DNA from: DASRDU01 sp035560235
GTDB lineage: Bacteria; Acidobacteriota; Blastocatellia; RBC074
DNA: 64,000 nt
Direction: 5' to 3'
Assembly (NCBI GenBank): GCA_035560235.1
Contig: DATMAG010000003.1
Coordinates: forward strand, 12,548 to 76,547
Shown here: positions 47,272 to 56,448 of the stretch, piece by piece
Numbering within the stretch: position 1 is the first letter of the stretch
Layout: each line of letters opens with the position of its first letter
The notes under the pieces: model-generated
What the model saw: only the letters and a program-made list of their open reading frames with translations
Told to the model about the DNA's origin: nothing
The model's database searches: none
Made by a program: the position numbers and the translations under genes

Positions 47272-50200
47272 TTATTCCAGCGCATCCTTTACGAGCTGCT
47301 GCTGTTCAAGCTGGTGAATCGAATACGACCCTGTGGCCGGGCTGGCACTGCGCGAGCGTCCGGCGTAATCGAGCGACTGTCCTTCACGCAGCACATAGAG
47401 CAGGCGCGGGCGAATGTAACTCCAGGCGCCCTGGTTGCGATGCTCTTCCTGACACCAGATGACCTTGTCGGCCTGCGGAAATGAACCCAGCCACTGGCGC
47501 ACGGTGCGGTGCGGGAACGGATACAACTGCTCGATCCGCATCAGGGCCACGTCCGTCCGGCCTGTTTCGCTGATCCTTTCCTTCAGATCATAAAAGACCT
47601 TGCCGCTGCACAGCACCAGGCGGGTGACGCTGGCCGGGTCGGCCACCGGTTCGGCAATCGCGGGCTGGAAGCCGCCTGAGGTGAAATCATCAATCGTCGA
47701 AACCGCGTGCGGCGAACGCAGCAGACTTTTCGGCGTCATCACGATGAGCGGCTTGCTTTGCGGCTGCTTCACCTGGCGGCGCAGGAGGTGAAAGTACTGC
47801 GCGGGCGTCGTCGGATAACAGACCTGAATGTTGTTGCCGGCGCAGAGCTGCAGAAAGCGTTCGAGCCGCGCGCTCGAATGCTCCGGCCCCTGACCTTCGT
47901 AACCGTGCGGCAGCAGCAGCACCAGGCGCGAGGTCTGCTGCCATTTGTGTTCGCCCGAGACGATGAACTGATCAATCGCCACCTGCGCGCCATTGGCGAA
48001 ATCGCCGAACTGAGCCTCCCACAGCACCAGCGAATTTTTCGCCACGACCGAGTAACCATACTCGAATCCGAGCACTGCCGCCTCCGAGAGCGAACTGTCA
48101 AAAACCTGGAACCGCGCGCCGTGGCGTTCAAGCTGTTCGTGCGGCACCCAGGGCTGACCGGTCCTGGTGTCATAGAGAATCGCGTGCCGCTGGCTGAACG
48201 TGCCGCGCCCGCTGTCCTGACCCGATAAACGAATCGAAGTGCCTTCCAGCACGAGCGACCCGAAAGCCAGCGCCTCGCCAAAGCCCCAGTCAATCGGCGC
48301 TTCGCCCGCGCCCATCTTCACGCGGCGGGCCATCTGGCTGACCATCTTCGGATTCAGGTTGAACCCCTGCGGGACTTTGCCCAGCGCGTTTGAGATCGTC
48401 GTGATCTCATCGCGTGAAATCCCTGTCTCCATCGAGTCTGACCCGTCCGGTTCCTCGATTGATTCAGGAATCAGGACGAGGGGCGCTTTGCTCGCGGCGA
48501 CGTTTCTGGCGCGGGCGAGAATCCTTTCGTAATGCTCGACCTGCTCGTGAATCATCCGGTCAACTTCTTCGCGCGTCAGCACGCCTTCGCGGATGAGCTG
48601 CTGCGAATAGAGTTCGCGCACGCCGGGATGCTCTTTGACGCGCTGATACATAAGCGGCTGCGTGTAGCTCGGCTCGTCACCTTCGTTATGACCGTGACGG
48701 CGGAAGCCGATCAGGTCAATCACCACGTCCTTATGGAAATTCTGCCGGAAGTCGAGCGCGATCTGAACTATATTGTGCGCGGTTTCAGGATCGTCGCTGT
48801 TGACGTGAAAGATCGGCGCCTGCGTCGTCTTCGCCACATCGGTTGAATAAATTGACGAACGACTTGATTCGGGCGTCGTCGTGAAGCCGATCTGATTGTT
48901 GATGACAATGTGAATTGTGCCGCCCGTGCGGTAGCCCTTCAGGTCGGACAGGTTCAGCGTTTCAGTCACCACGCCCTGACCGGCAAAGGCCGCGTCACCG
49001 TGCATCAGCAAAGGCAGCACCAGCTTGCGCGCCTCTTCGCGCGTCACGCCGATGGCGTCCTGCTTCGCTCGCGCCATTCCTTCAACGACCGGGTCAACGA
49101 ATTCCAGATGGCTCGGATTTGAGGCGAGCGTCAGGCCGACTTTGCGGCCCTGCGTCTCGCGCGAATTGACCGCGCCCTGATGGTATTTCACGTCGCCTTC
49201 ATCGGCAGGGAAGTTCGGATGCGTCGTGCCCTCGAAGATCGTGAAGATGCGCTCGGCATAATCACCGAGAATGTTCGAAAGCACTGTCAGCCGTCCGCGA
49301 TGCGCCATGCCGATCACAATGTCTTCGACACCGTGCCTGACGGCGCCTTCGATCAACTGATCGAGCATCGGAATGATTGTGTCATTACCTTCGACCGAGA
49401 ACCGTTTCTGACCGAGATACTTGGTGTGCAGAAAACGCTCGAACTGTTCCGAAGCAATCAGCTTTTTGAGAATCTGAAGCTTTGTCTCCTTCGTCAGTTT
49501 CGGCGGCGCTGATTCGATGCGTTTGCGAATCCATTCCTTCTGCTCGCTGTCGTGAATGTGCAGATACTCGGTGCCGACTGTGCCCCAGTAAAAACGGTGG
49601 AGCATGTCCAGGATTTCGCGCAGCGTCGCGCGCTCAGTCCCGCCCAGGCCGAAGGTCATAAACTCACGATCCAGATCCCAGATCGTCAGCCCGTAAGTTT
49701 CCAGTTCCAGTTCGGCCTGATCGTAACGTTTCGTCATGCCGAGCGGATCAACTTCGGCAATCAGGTGACCCACATTGCGATAGGCATTGATGAGTTCAAA
49801 AACGTGCGCCTGTTTCTTGATCTCTTCGGCCCGGCGACGATCACCGCCCAGCAGCGCCGGATTGAGGTCAACCGCCCACCGCAATGGTTTGTAGGGAATG
49901 TTGAGTTCAGCAAAAATCTGATCGTAAAAACCGTGTTGCCCGCGCAGCAGTTCATCCATGTAGCCGAGAAACGCGCCCGATTCCGCGCCCTGAATGATGC
50001 GGTGATCGTAAGTGCTGGTGATCGTCATCACCTTGCTGATGCCAAGCTGCGACAGGGCTTCGGGCATCATCGCGCCGTATTCGGGCGGGTATTCAATCGC
50101 GCCGGTCGCAATGATCGCGCCCTGGCCGGGCATCAGGCGCGGATTTGAAGCCGTTGTGCCGAGCGTGCCCGGATTGGTCAGTGAAATCGTCGTCCCCTGA

Positions 50201-51033
50201 AAGTCAGAAACCTGAAGCCTGCCGTCGCGCGCCTTGATGACGATCTGCTGATAAGCGTCCAGAAATTCAGCAAAGGTCATCCGGTCGGCAGCCTTGATGT
50301 TTGGCACGAGCAGCGAGCGCGTCCCGTCCTTTTTCGTCACATCAACGGCCACCCCGAGGTTGACCGTATCGCGTTTGATGCGATATGACACGCCGCCCGA
50401 CTCTTCGTAACCGTCATTGAGCTGCGGGTATTTTTCGAGCGCTTTGATCATCGCCCACGCGATGAAATGCGTAAACGAAGCCTTGCCGCGTGAGCTGATG
50501 CTGAGAAACTGATTGACGAGGCGGCGGTTTTCATCAAGCACCTTGATCTGAATCTGTCGCTGCGAAGTCGCAATCGGCAGCGCCAGGCTGGCCTGCATAT
50601 TCTCAACGATTTTGAGTGCCGGGCCGCGAATCGGAGTCTTTTCGGGCGACGGGGTCGCCGCTTCAGCCGCAACCGGCGCGGCTTGTGCGGGCGCTGCCGG
50701 AGCAGGCGCGGGCGTTACGGTTCTGGCCGTCGCAGCGCCGTTGGTTGTTGTCGCAGGCGCAGGCTGCGCGGCCTGTGCAGCTGTCGCCGCGCCGTTGCCG
50801 CCGAGTCCGTTGCTGCCATTGATGACCGACTGAAAGTAATCCACCCACTCTTCATCAACCGAGCGGGGATTGCTCTGAAACTGGCGCAGCAGTTCGACCA
50901 CATAGGTCGCATTGGCTCCGAAGTCGTTTTCGATGATGGACGAGATTTCACTTTCAGGACGCATAAATAATGTCGCAGACCTTTCTGAATGTGGTGATTT
51001 CACCGGGGACTTGTCAGATGGGCTATCGTACAT
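47272..51033 (-). CDS. 2-oxoglutarate dehydrogenase E1 with N-terminal E2 succinyltransferase domain (Kgd/OdhA type)
   Basis: A 1253-residue enzyme. An N-terminal segment (ISSIIENDFGANATYVVELL) resembles E1 N-termini, followed by an Ala/Pro-rich linker. Residues about 130-380 are an E2 catalytic core with DHRIIQGAESG near residue 343. The rest is the E1 with the TPP region HGDAAFAGQGVVTETL (near 681). This architecture is known from actinobacterial Kgd/OdhA, where one chain decarboxylates 2-oxoglutarate and transfers succinyl groups. No lipoyl domain is present, so a separate E2 supplies it. The start may instead be ATG at 50964, since neither has a clear ribosome-binding site. A terminator follows at 47084. 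Confidence 0.93.
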   Translation of the reverse strand: MYDSPSDKSPVKSPHSERSATLFMRPESEISSIIENDFGANATYVVELLRQFQSNPRSVDEEWVDYFQSVINGSNGLGGNGAATAAQAAQPAPATTTNGAATARTVTPAPAPAAPAQAAPVAAEAATPSPEKTPIRGPALKIVENMQASLALPIATSQRQIQIKVLDENRRLVNQFLSISSRGKASFTHFIAWAMIKALEKYPQLNDGYEESGGVSYRIKRDTVNLGVAVDVTKKDGTRSLLVPNIKAADRMTFAEFLDAYQQIVIKARDGRLQVSDFQGTTISLTNPGTLGTTASNPRLMPGQGAIIATGAIEYPPEYGAMMPEALSQLGISKVMTITSTYDHRIIQGAESGAFLGYMDELLRGQHGFYDQIFAELNIPYKPLRWAVDLNPALLGGDRRRAEEIKKQAHVFELINAYRNVGHLIAEVDPLGMTKRYDQAELELETYGLTIWDLDREFMTFGLGGTERATLREILDMLHRFYWGTVGTEYLHIHDSEQKEWIRKRIESAPPKLTKETKLQILKKLIASEQFERFLHTKYLGQKRFSVEGNDTIIPMLDQLIEGAVRHGVEDIVIGMAHRGRLTVLSNILGDYAERIFTIFEGTTHPNFPADEGDVKYHQGAVNSRETQGRKVGLTLASNPSHLEFVDPVVEGMARAKQDAIGVTREEARKLVLPLLMHGDAAFAGQGVVTETLNLSDLKGYRTGGTIHIVINNQIGFTTTPESSRSSIYSTDVAKTTQAPIFHVNSDDPETAHNIVQIALDFRQNFHKDVVIDLIGFRRHGHNEGDEPSYTQPLMYQRVKEHPGVRELYSQQLIREGVLTREEVDRMIHEQVEHYERILARARNVAASKAPLVLIPESIEEPDGSDSMETGISRDEITTISNALGKVPQGFNLNPKMVSQMARRVKMGAGEAPIDWGFGEALAFGSLVLEGTSIRLSGQDSGRGTFSQRHAILYDTRTGQPWVPHEQLERHGARFQVFDSSLSEAAVLGFEYGYSVVAKNSLVLWEAQFGDFANGAQVAIDQFIVSGEHKWQQTSRLVLLLPHGYEGQGPEHSSARLERFLQLCAGNNIQVCYPTTPAQYFHLLRRQVKQPQSKPLIVMTPKSLLRSPHAVSTIDDFTSGGFQPAIAEPVADPASVTRLVLCSGKVFYDLKERISETGRTDVALMRIEQLYPFPHRTVRQWLGSFPQADKVIWCQEEHRNQGAWSYIRPRLLYVLREGQSLDYAGRSRSASPATGSYSIHQLEQQQLVKDALE

Positions 51034-51099
51034 CAGTTGAAGCTGCGGTCACAAAGGATGATTTGATTTTCGGCAGGTGCTGTCATTTCCTGCTGACGA

Positions 51100-51130
51100 T
51101 TGTCCAATCATCGGCGCTTTGATTTAGAAT
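51100..51130 (+). promoter_or_regulatory. Weak candidate promoter for the lipoprotein gene
   Basis: TTGTCC (51100-51105), 19-base spacer, TAGAAT (51125-51130). The -10 is good but the spacing is long. It lies 49 bases upstream of the start. Confidence 0.3.
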
Positions 51131-51178
51131 GGCCGGGCGTTACTTCGACAAGAACGGCTGATTTCCTGACTTCGGCCC

Positions 51179-51757
51179 ATGAATTTCAGAAAAATCACAG
51201 TCACTGTCTTCAGTCTCTGGCTCATCGCGCTGAGCGGTTGCAGCGGTCGGCTTTTCAGAGTCGCGCCGCGCCCGGTCAGCCCGGCGTCTGATCTCTCAGC
51301 GACAGCCGCAGCCGACAGTCTTGAAGTCAGCGCTTACGCCTTCACCGACGATGACCGCGCCTTTGAGCAGTTTGGCGCGAACCTGCCGCTGGCCGGACTG
51401 CTCGCGGTAGATGTAAAACTGCTCAATCACGCTCAGACGCCGCTCAATCCGCGCGCACTCAGATTTGTGCTGCGCGATGCAACCGGGCAGCAGCTCAGAC
51501 AGATCGAACCGAGGAAGGCCCTGAAGCGGCTGATGAAATATTACGACGTTGGTTTCTACGTCATCGAAGCGCGCCGCCGCACGCTGGCTGCTCTGGAAGC
51601 TCTGGCGCTGCCGCTCGCGGCCCCGCTCAATGCGCAGGAAGCGCGGCGCGGGCTGCTTTTTTTTGAGACAAAGAGCGATGCCACCGCGCTCACCGGTCTG
51701 ACGCTGACGGTCGAAAACAGAGAAACGAAAACCACAGTCACCACCCAACTCAACTGA
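51179..51757 (+). CDS. Lipoprotein of unknown function
   Basis: A 192-residue lipoprotein: signal peptide ending LIALSGCSG, with the Cys after LSG as the lipid site. The rest has a mixed alpha/beta character with a beta-rich first half (DSLEVSAYAFTDDDRAFEQF, LAVDVKLLNHAQTPLNP) and a helix-rich middle (ALKRLMKYYDVGFYVIEARR). I do not recognise a named family. It is followed after 15 bases by the EI24-type membrane gene on the same strand, which suggests cotranscription. It diverges from the 2-oxoglutarate dehydrogenase gene. The signal and lipobox are clear; function is open. Confidence 0.65.
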   Translation: MNFRKITVTVFSLWLIALSGCSGRLFRVAPRPVSPASDLSATAAADSLEVSAYAFTDDDRAFEQFGANLPLAGLLAVDVKLLNHAQTPLNPRALRFVLRDATGQQLRQIEPRKALKRLMKYYDVGFYVIEARRRTLAALEALALPLAAPLNAQEARRGLLFFETKSDATALTGLTLTVENRETKTTVTTQLN

Positions 51758-51772
51758 CCCTGCCGGAACCCG

Positions 51773-52546
51773 ATGGCTGCTTTCTCTGCCGGATATTCAG
51801 CACGTTTTGCGACCTACAATTCGCGCGCGGCGAATCCGCTTTATCATTTCATTTACGGCGTGCGCTTCTATCTGGCGGGCTGGTCGCTGCTGTTTCGCAA
51901 CCCGTCGCTGATTGCGTTTTCAATTATTCCAATCGTGCTGACGATCATCCTGCTCGGCGCGCTCACCGCTGGCAGCGTCCTGGCAGTGGGACAACTGTTT
52001 GCCGACAGTTCGCCGCTTTTTGGTAACCGCCTGCGCCTGCTGGCACAGGCGGCGGTGCTGCTGCTGGTGCTGTTTGTCGGTTTTCTGCTTTACCTGCCGC
52101 TCGCGCGCGTGCTGCTCGCGCCGTTCAGCGAAGCGCTCAGCCGCCGGGCGCACGCCATCATTCACGACAGCGCGATGCCGCCATCGAACCTGGGCGCGTT
52201 GCGGGCCCTGTGGGAAGGCGCAAAGCTGGTCGCGCTGCAACTCATCGTCGGCGTGCTGGCATTGATCGTCAGCCTGTTCGTTCCGGTCGTCGGCCCTGTC
52301 ATCGGCCTCGTGCTGGGCAGCATTTTCTGTTCGATGGATTATGTTGATGTGCCGCTTTCGGCGCGCGGGCTGCCGCTTCGGCGCAAGCTTTCAATCTGGT
52401 GGCAGCACAAATCGCTGGCGCTCGGCTTTGGCTCGGTCGGCTATCTGCTGCTGCTCGTTCCCATCATCAACCTTTTTTCGCTGCCTGCCGGAATCGTCGG
52501 CGCGACTTTGCTGGCAGGCAGAATCGAACGCGATCAGGGGATTTGA
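51773..52546 (+). CDS. EI24/CysZ-like membrane protein
   Basis: A 257-residue protein with about four membrane segments and the EI24 layout: an N-terminal cytoplasmic stretch (FIYGVRFYLAGWSLLFRNPS), a hydrophobic hairpin (IAFSIIPIVLTIILLGALTA) and the PFSEALSRRAH region. In the family, CysZ moves sulfate; others have unknown roles. The sulfate-activating sat-cysC fusion is 6 kb away, too far to infer linkage. The final codons (GI then TGA) are formed by the first unit of a heptamer array, so the C-terminus may have been changed by it. Confidence 0.75.
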   Translation: MAAFSAGYSARFATYNSRAANPLYHFIYGVRFYLAGWSLLFRNPSLIAFSIIPIVLTIILLGALTAGSVLAVGQLFADSSPLFGNRLRLLAQAAVLLLVLFVGFLLYLPLARVLLAPFSEALSRRAHAIIHDSAMPPSNLGALRALWEGAKLVALQLIVGVLALIVSLFVPVVGPVIGLVLGSIFCSMDYVDVPLSARGLPLRRKLSIWWQHKSLALGFGSVGYLLLLVPIINLFSLPAGIVGATLLAGRIERDQGI

Positions 52547-52575
52547 GATCTGAGATTTGAAATTTGAGATTTGAG
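52541..52575. repeat. 7-nt tandem array (ATTTGAG), copy 2
   Basis: Five heptamers (ATTTGAG, ATCTGAG, ATTTGAA, ATTTGAG, ATTTGAG) begin at 52541, inside the last codons of the EI24 gene, so the array overlaps its stop (52544-52546). It ends nine bases before the nagA start at 52585. The same unit occurs at 18381-18410. Confidence 0.85.
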
Positions 52576-52584
52576 ACTGGGTTT

Positions 52585-53751
52585 ATGGCAAATCGTCTGG
52601 CAATCATTGGTGGCTCAGTGGTGACTTCATCTGAAGTCATTGAGCAGGGAACTGTGTTGTGCGATGACGGGCGAATTACTTTTGCCGGTTCAGCGCGCGA
52701 GGCTGAACCCGGATCGCGCATCATTGAGGCTGCGGGTAAATTCGTAATGCCCGGTTTCATTGACACGCACGTTCACGGCAGCGGCGGCGATGACGTGATG
52801 ATGGACGGGCCTGAAGGCATCAGGCGCGCGTCAAAAGCGATGCTGCGTTACGGCACAACGGCGTGGCTGCCGACGACGATTGCGGCGCGGCATCACGAAC
52901 TGCTCAAAGCCGTCACCGACACGATTGTGGCTGAAGACAATCCTGAACCGGCGGCTGAAATTCTCGGCATTCATCTCGAAGGCCCGTACATCAATCTGAA
53001 ATATAAAGGCGCGCAGCCCGAAGAGGGAATCCGCGATCCGAACTTTGACGAATGCCGCGAACTGATCGAAGCAGGGCAGGGAAGAGTGAAGATTATGACG
53101 CTCGCGCCTGAACTGCCCGGCGCGCTCGAACTGATCGGCTGGCTGAAATCAAACGGCATTGCGCCTTCGCTCGGCCATTCCGAAGCTGATTACGACACGG
53201 CGCTCGCGGGCATCGAAGCCGGAGCCACACGCGCCACCCATCTTTTCAATGCCATGTCAGGGCTGCATCACCGCAAGCCCGGACTCGCCGCTGCCTGCCT
53301 CAATGAACCCGGCATCACGGCTGAAATCATCCTCGACGGAGTTCACGTCAGCCCGCAGATGGCCCGCCTGGCCATTCGCGCCAAAGGGCGTGATGCCATC
53401 TGCCTGATTACTGACGCCGCTGCCGCGCAGGGCTGCCCTGACGGAATTTATACACTTGGCGAATATCATCAGATTCAGGTGCGCGGCCCGCTCTGCACGC
53501 TGATGGACGGAGTGACCATTGCCGGTTCAGTGCTGACGATGAACCGCGCTGTGATGAATGCTGTCGGCTTCAATGCCCTGAACCTGGTTGACGCAGCTTA
53601 TTCAGCCGCGCTGATGCCCGCAAAATTCTGCGGCGTGGCCGGGCGCAAGGGATCGCTTGAGGCAGGGAAGGACGCTGACATTGCGATTCTCAACGCTGAT
53701 TTCACAGTTCACGCGACAATCAAATCAGGCGAGGTTGCTTATCAGCAGTAA
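52585..53751 (+). CDS. nagA: N-acetylglucosamine-6-phosphate deacetylase
   Basis: A 388-residue amidohydrolase. The metal-binding H-x-H motif is FIDTHVHGSGGDD, the Glu ligand is in HLEGPYIN, histidines follow in LGHSEADYDT and THLFNAMSG, and the catalytic aspartate is in LITDAAAAQG. It releases acetate from GlcNAc-6-phosphate in cell-wall or chitin recycling. The start at 52585 (MANRLAIIGG) is chosen because upstream codons derive from the heptamer array. No nagB or PTS gene is nearby. The next gene is a lytic transglycosylase, so both relate to peptidoglycan, though convergent. Confidence 0.9.
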   Translation: MANRLAIIGGSVVTSSEVIEQGTVLCDDGRITFAGSAREAEPGSRIIEAAGKFVMPGFIDTHVHGSGGDDVMMDGPEGIRRASKAMLRYGTTAWLPTTIAARHHELLKAVTDTIVAEDNPEPAAEILGIHLEGPYINLKYKGAQPEEGIRDPNFDECRELIEAGQGRVKIMTLAPELPGALELIGWLKSNGIAPSLGHSEADYDTALAGIEAGATRATHLFNAMSGLHHRKPGLAAACLNEPGITAEIILDGVHVSPQMARLAIRAKGRDAICLITDAAAAQGCPDGIYTLGEYHQIQVRGPLCTLMDGVTIAGSVLTMNRAVMNAVGFNALNLVDAAYSAALMPAKFCGVAGRKGSLEAGKDADIAILNADFTVHATIKSGEVAYQQ

Positions 53752-53862
53752 GAGAGAGAACGGAACAGACGGAAATAACGGAACAAACGGAAGACATTTC
53801 TGAACCTGTTCAGTTCCTGTTCTGCTTGTTCCGTTATTTCCGTCTGTTCCGTCCTCTCTCTT
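53751..53862. repeat. Palindromic element, family with 32133-32235 (copy B)
   Basis: Arms 53751-53792 and 53824-53862 pair nearly perfectly and carry the same ACGGAACAGACGGAAATA blocks as copy A. It spans exactly the gap between the stop codons of nagA and the lytic transglycosylase gene. Confidence 0.88.
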
Positions 53863-56328
53863 TTATTTTGCCAGCGCGTGATAAGCCCACAGGTTATTCA
53901 GCACCTTGTAAACATAATCCTTTGTCTCGCGCTTGCCGATTTCAATCACGAAGCGGTCAATATCGGCGCTGCGGGCGCGTTCGAGGCAGCGGCGAACGTG
54001 CTGTTCGCTGCCGTTGTAAGCGGCGGCGGCGGCCTGCGGGTTGCCGAATTCAGTAAAGAGATTCTGCATATACTGCGAGCCGATCAGGATGGCGACGTTC
54101 GGATCGTATAAATCTTCCGGCTCGAAATCGCTGAGTCTGAGCTGTTCGGCAATCTGCGACGAGGTTGATGAAATGAACTGCAGCAGCCCGCGCGCCGCCG
54201 CATCACTTTTGACGTTCGGCCTGAAGCGCGATTCCTGCCGCATAATCGAAAGCACAAAGAACGGATCAACATTGCGCGGCACGGCCTCGCGCTGCAATGC
54301 GTCGTGATAAGGCGCGGGGTAAAGCATTTCGGCCAGCTCACGCGGCATCAGTTCGGGCCGGTAATCGTCAGGCACCGAATTGAACAGCGGCTCGGCAAAG
54401 CTGATGGCGCGATCAGCACGATCACCACGCTCAAACCAGACTGCCAGCGAATAAGCCCACGCCGCCCCGCTTTCGCCAACTGTCGCGGCCAGTTCCGGCG
54501 CGCCTTCGTCGTACAGGCCCAGAAAGATCAGTTCATCGGCCAGCACCTGATGATTGCCGCTTTCGGCAGCGGTCGGCGCAGCCTGATCCTGAGTGCGCAG
54601 CGCCGTGCGACCCGCAGGCATCAGCGTGTAACGCGGAATCTGATAGCCCGGCAGCTTCGCATAAACTCCGCGCAGAATGTCGAGCATTTCGCGGCGAATC
54701 TTTTCATCTTCGGTCAGCCGCAGCACCTGATTTGCAGCAGCCTTCACCGCCTGCGCATTGCCTGTGTTCGCGCTGCTGGCCACACTTTTAGCGGGCTTTT
54801 TGCCAGTCATGTTTGCGGCGCTGACCGGCGGTTCAATCGTGGCGGGAGCGTTTACAGCGCGGGCCTGCGCGAGAAAACTCTGGAGCCTCGTGGCAATCAG
54901 ATTTTTTGCCCGCAGGTTTTTACTGAGCGCCCGCAACCGTTCAGTCGCGCGATGACCATAATAGCCGCTGCCGTTGTTACGGCCTTCGGGCAGCGCCAGG
55001 TAAGCAGTGATTGCTTCATCAAAGCGGCCAAGCTGCTCCAGGCAGTAACCGCGCATAAAGTTCACTTCTGCCGGATTCGTCGTTGCCACCAGACCGCGCA
55101 CGTTCAGATTACGCGAACGCAAAGCCTCAAAATCGGCCAGCGCCGCCGTCCAGTTGCTTTGTGAAACGTGAATGCGCGCCTGGTGAAACAGTCCTGTCGT
55201 CTTCGCAAACGCATCAGGCAATGCCTGCACCCGCGCTGCCCATTTCAGGGCTTCGTCATCGCGCTTTGCCGTGCGCAGCGTGTCAATCGCGTTGAGGTAC
55301 GCGTAAGCGACGTATTTGCTGTTCGGATAAGCCTTCAGAAACTCTTCGTAACGCGCCACCGCCCGGTCGGCATCCTTCAGATACTGATAGCAGTGGCCGA
55401 CGTAATAAAAGCCCTTCTCGCCTTCTTCGCGCTTCGGGAACTCTTCAGCGACCTTGTTGTACCAGGGAATGGCTTCGCTGAATTTGTCTTCGAGTTCGTA
55501 ACCGCGCCCAAGCTGAAACAGGGCTTCAGCGCGGGCAGGACTGTTCGGAAACTGACTGACAATCGCCTGCCAGTGCCGACGCGCATCAGCGAAATAACGA
55601 TTGAACTGACAAACAAGAGCGCGGCGCAGATGGTCGGCTTCGCTGATCTGAATATTTGCCGCTTCGTCAAGTTTATCGAGTCCCAGCACGGCCTTGAGCG
55701 CGGCGTCATCCATCGAACCGCCTGAGAGCAGCGATTCAAACGTCGCCCGCGCTGCACTGGTCTGCTTCGTTGCCAGGTGCGCTTCGCCGGTGCGCGCCAG
55801 AGCATCGCGGGCAACTGAACCGCGTGTGCCGCTGAGTTGCGCAAGCGCCGCGACAGCCTGCCCGTACTGTCCCGCTTTCAGATAGCTTGAACTGAGCCGC
55901 TGCACGGCACGTTCGCGGTTGAGCCAGCCGGGAAACTGCGCGATCAGTTTCTGCAGCAGTGCCTGTTCATCCCTGAAATTGCCTGCAGCCCGCGCCAGTT
56001 CAGCCTGATGCCAGAGCGCATAAGGTGACAGCACCGAATTGCGCGAGACTACTTTCTGATAAGCGCGGGCGGCATCTGTGGCCTTGCCTTCACGATCAAG
56101 CACGCGCGCCAGCAGGTAATCGTAATTGTTGCGTGTGAACCCGCCCGCGTCGGCGCTTTCAAAATCGCGCAGCAGCTTTTCAGCCGTCGTCAGATTGTGA
56201 CGCTCCATCGCATCACGAATCTCTGCCGGTTCTGGCAAACGAATCTGCGTGTTCGCTGAGGAACAGAGCGTGAGGAAGGACAGTAATATTGCGGCAAGGA
56301 TACGAACATTCATGGGAGCCGGTCTCAC
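53863..56328 (-). CDS. Slt-type lytic transglycosylase with TPR-like N-terminal region
   Basis: About 820 residues with a signal peptide. Residues up to about 650 are TPR-like helices (ARVLDREGKATDAARAYQKV, LFQLGRGYELEDKFSEAIPW, GHCYQYLKDADRAVARYEEF), as in Slt70. The C-terminal SLT domain has the catalytic ESRFRPNVKSDAAARGLLQF followed by AAAYNGSEQHV, with Glu in E-S-R-F as the base. It cleaves peptidoglycan with formation of 1,6-anhydro-muramic ends in the periplasm. The start is GTG at 56328 or ATG at 56313, the latter closer to the usual signal peptide. It lies about 120 bases downstream of the VWA gene on the same strand. Confidence 0.9.
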   Translation of the reverse strand: MRPAPMNVRILAAILLSFLTLCSSANTQIRLPEPAEIRDAMERHNLTTAEKLLRDFESADAGGFTRNNYDYLLARVLDREGKATDAARAYQKVVSRNSVLSPYALWHQAELARAAGNFRDEQALLQKLIAQFPGWLNRERAVQRLSSSYLKAGQYGQAVAALAQLSGTRGSVARDALARTGEAHLATKQTSAARATFESLLSGGSMDDAALKAVLGLDKLDEAANIQISEADHLRRALVCQFNRYFADARRHWQAIVSQFPNSPARAEALFQLGRGYELEDKFSEAIPWYNKVAEEFPKREEGEKGFYYVGHCYQYLKDADRAVARYEEFLKAYPNSKYVAYAYLNAIDTLRTAKRDDEALKWAARVQALPDAFAKTTGLFHQARIHVSQSNWTAALADFEALRSRNLNVRGLVATTNPAEVNFMRGYCLEQLGRFDEAITAYLALPEGRNNGSGYYGHRATERLRALSKNLRAKNLIATRLQSFLAQARAVNAPATIEPPVSAANMTGKKPAKSVASSANTGNAQAVKAAANQVLRLTEDEKIRREMLDILRGVYAKLPGYQIPRYTLMPAGRTALRTQDQAAPTAAESGNHQVLADELIFLGLYDEGAPELAATVGESGAAWAYSLAVWFERGDRADRAISFAEPLFNSVPDDYRPELMPRELAEMLYPAPYHDALQREAVPRNVDPFFVLSIMRQESRFRPNVKSDAAARGLLQFISSTSSQIAEQLRLSDFEPEDLYDPNVAILIGSQYMQNLFTEFGNPQAAAAAYNGSEQHVRRCLERARSADIDRFVIEIGKRETKDYVYKVLNNLWAYHALAK

Positions 56329-56448
56329 TTCAGTAATATTTCTGATGGGGCAAAAAAATTATAGGGGGGCGGGAATCAAAACAAAAACGCGGAATCAGCA
56401 GAACTCGCGGAAAGTTGGCGCTCAGAGCGGCTTTTCAGTGCGCTACTG

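Noticed and set aside
46842..47484. Two plus-strand frames (46842-47060 and 47068-47484)
   Set aside because: The first shows no coding features in a non-coding gap, the second overlaps the 2-oxoglutarate dehydrogenase gene in antisense.
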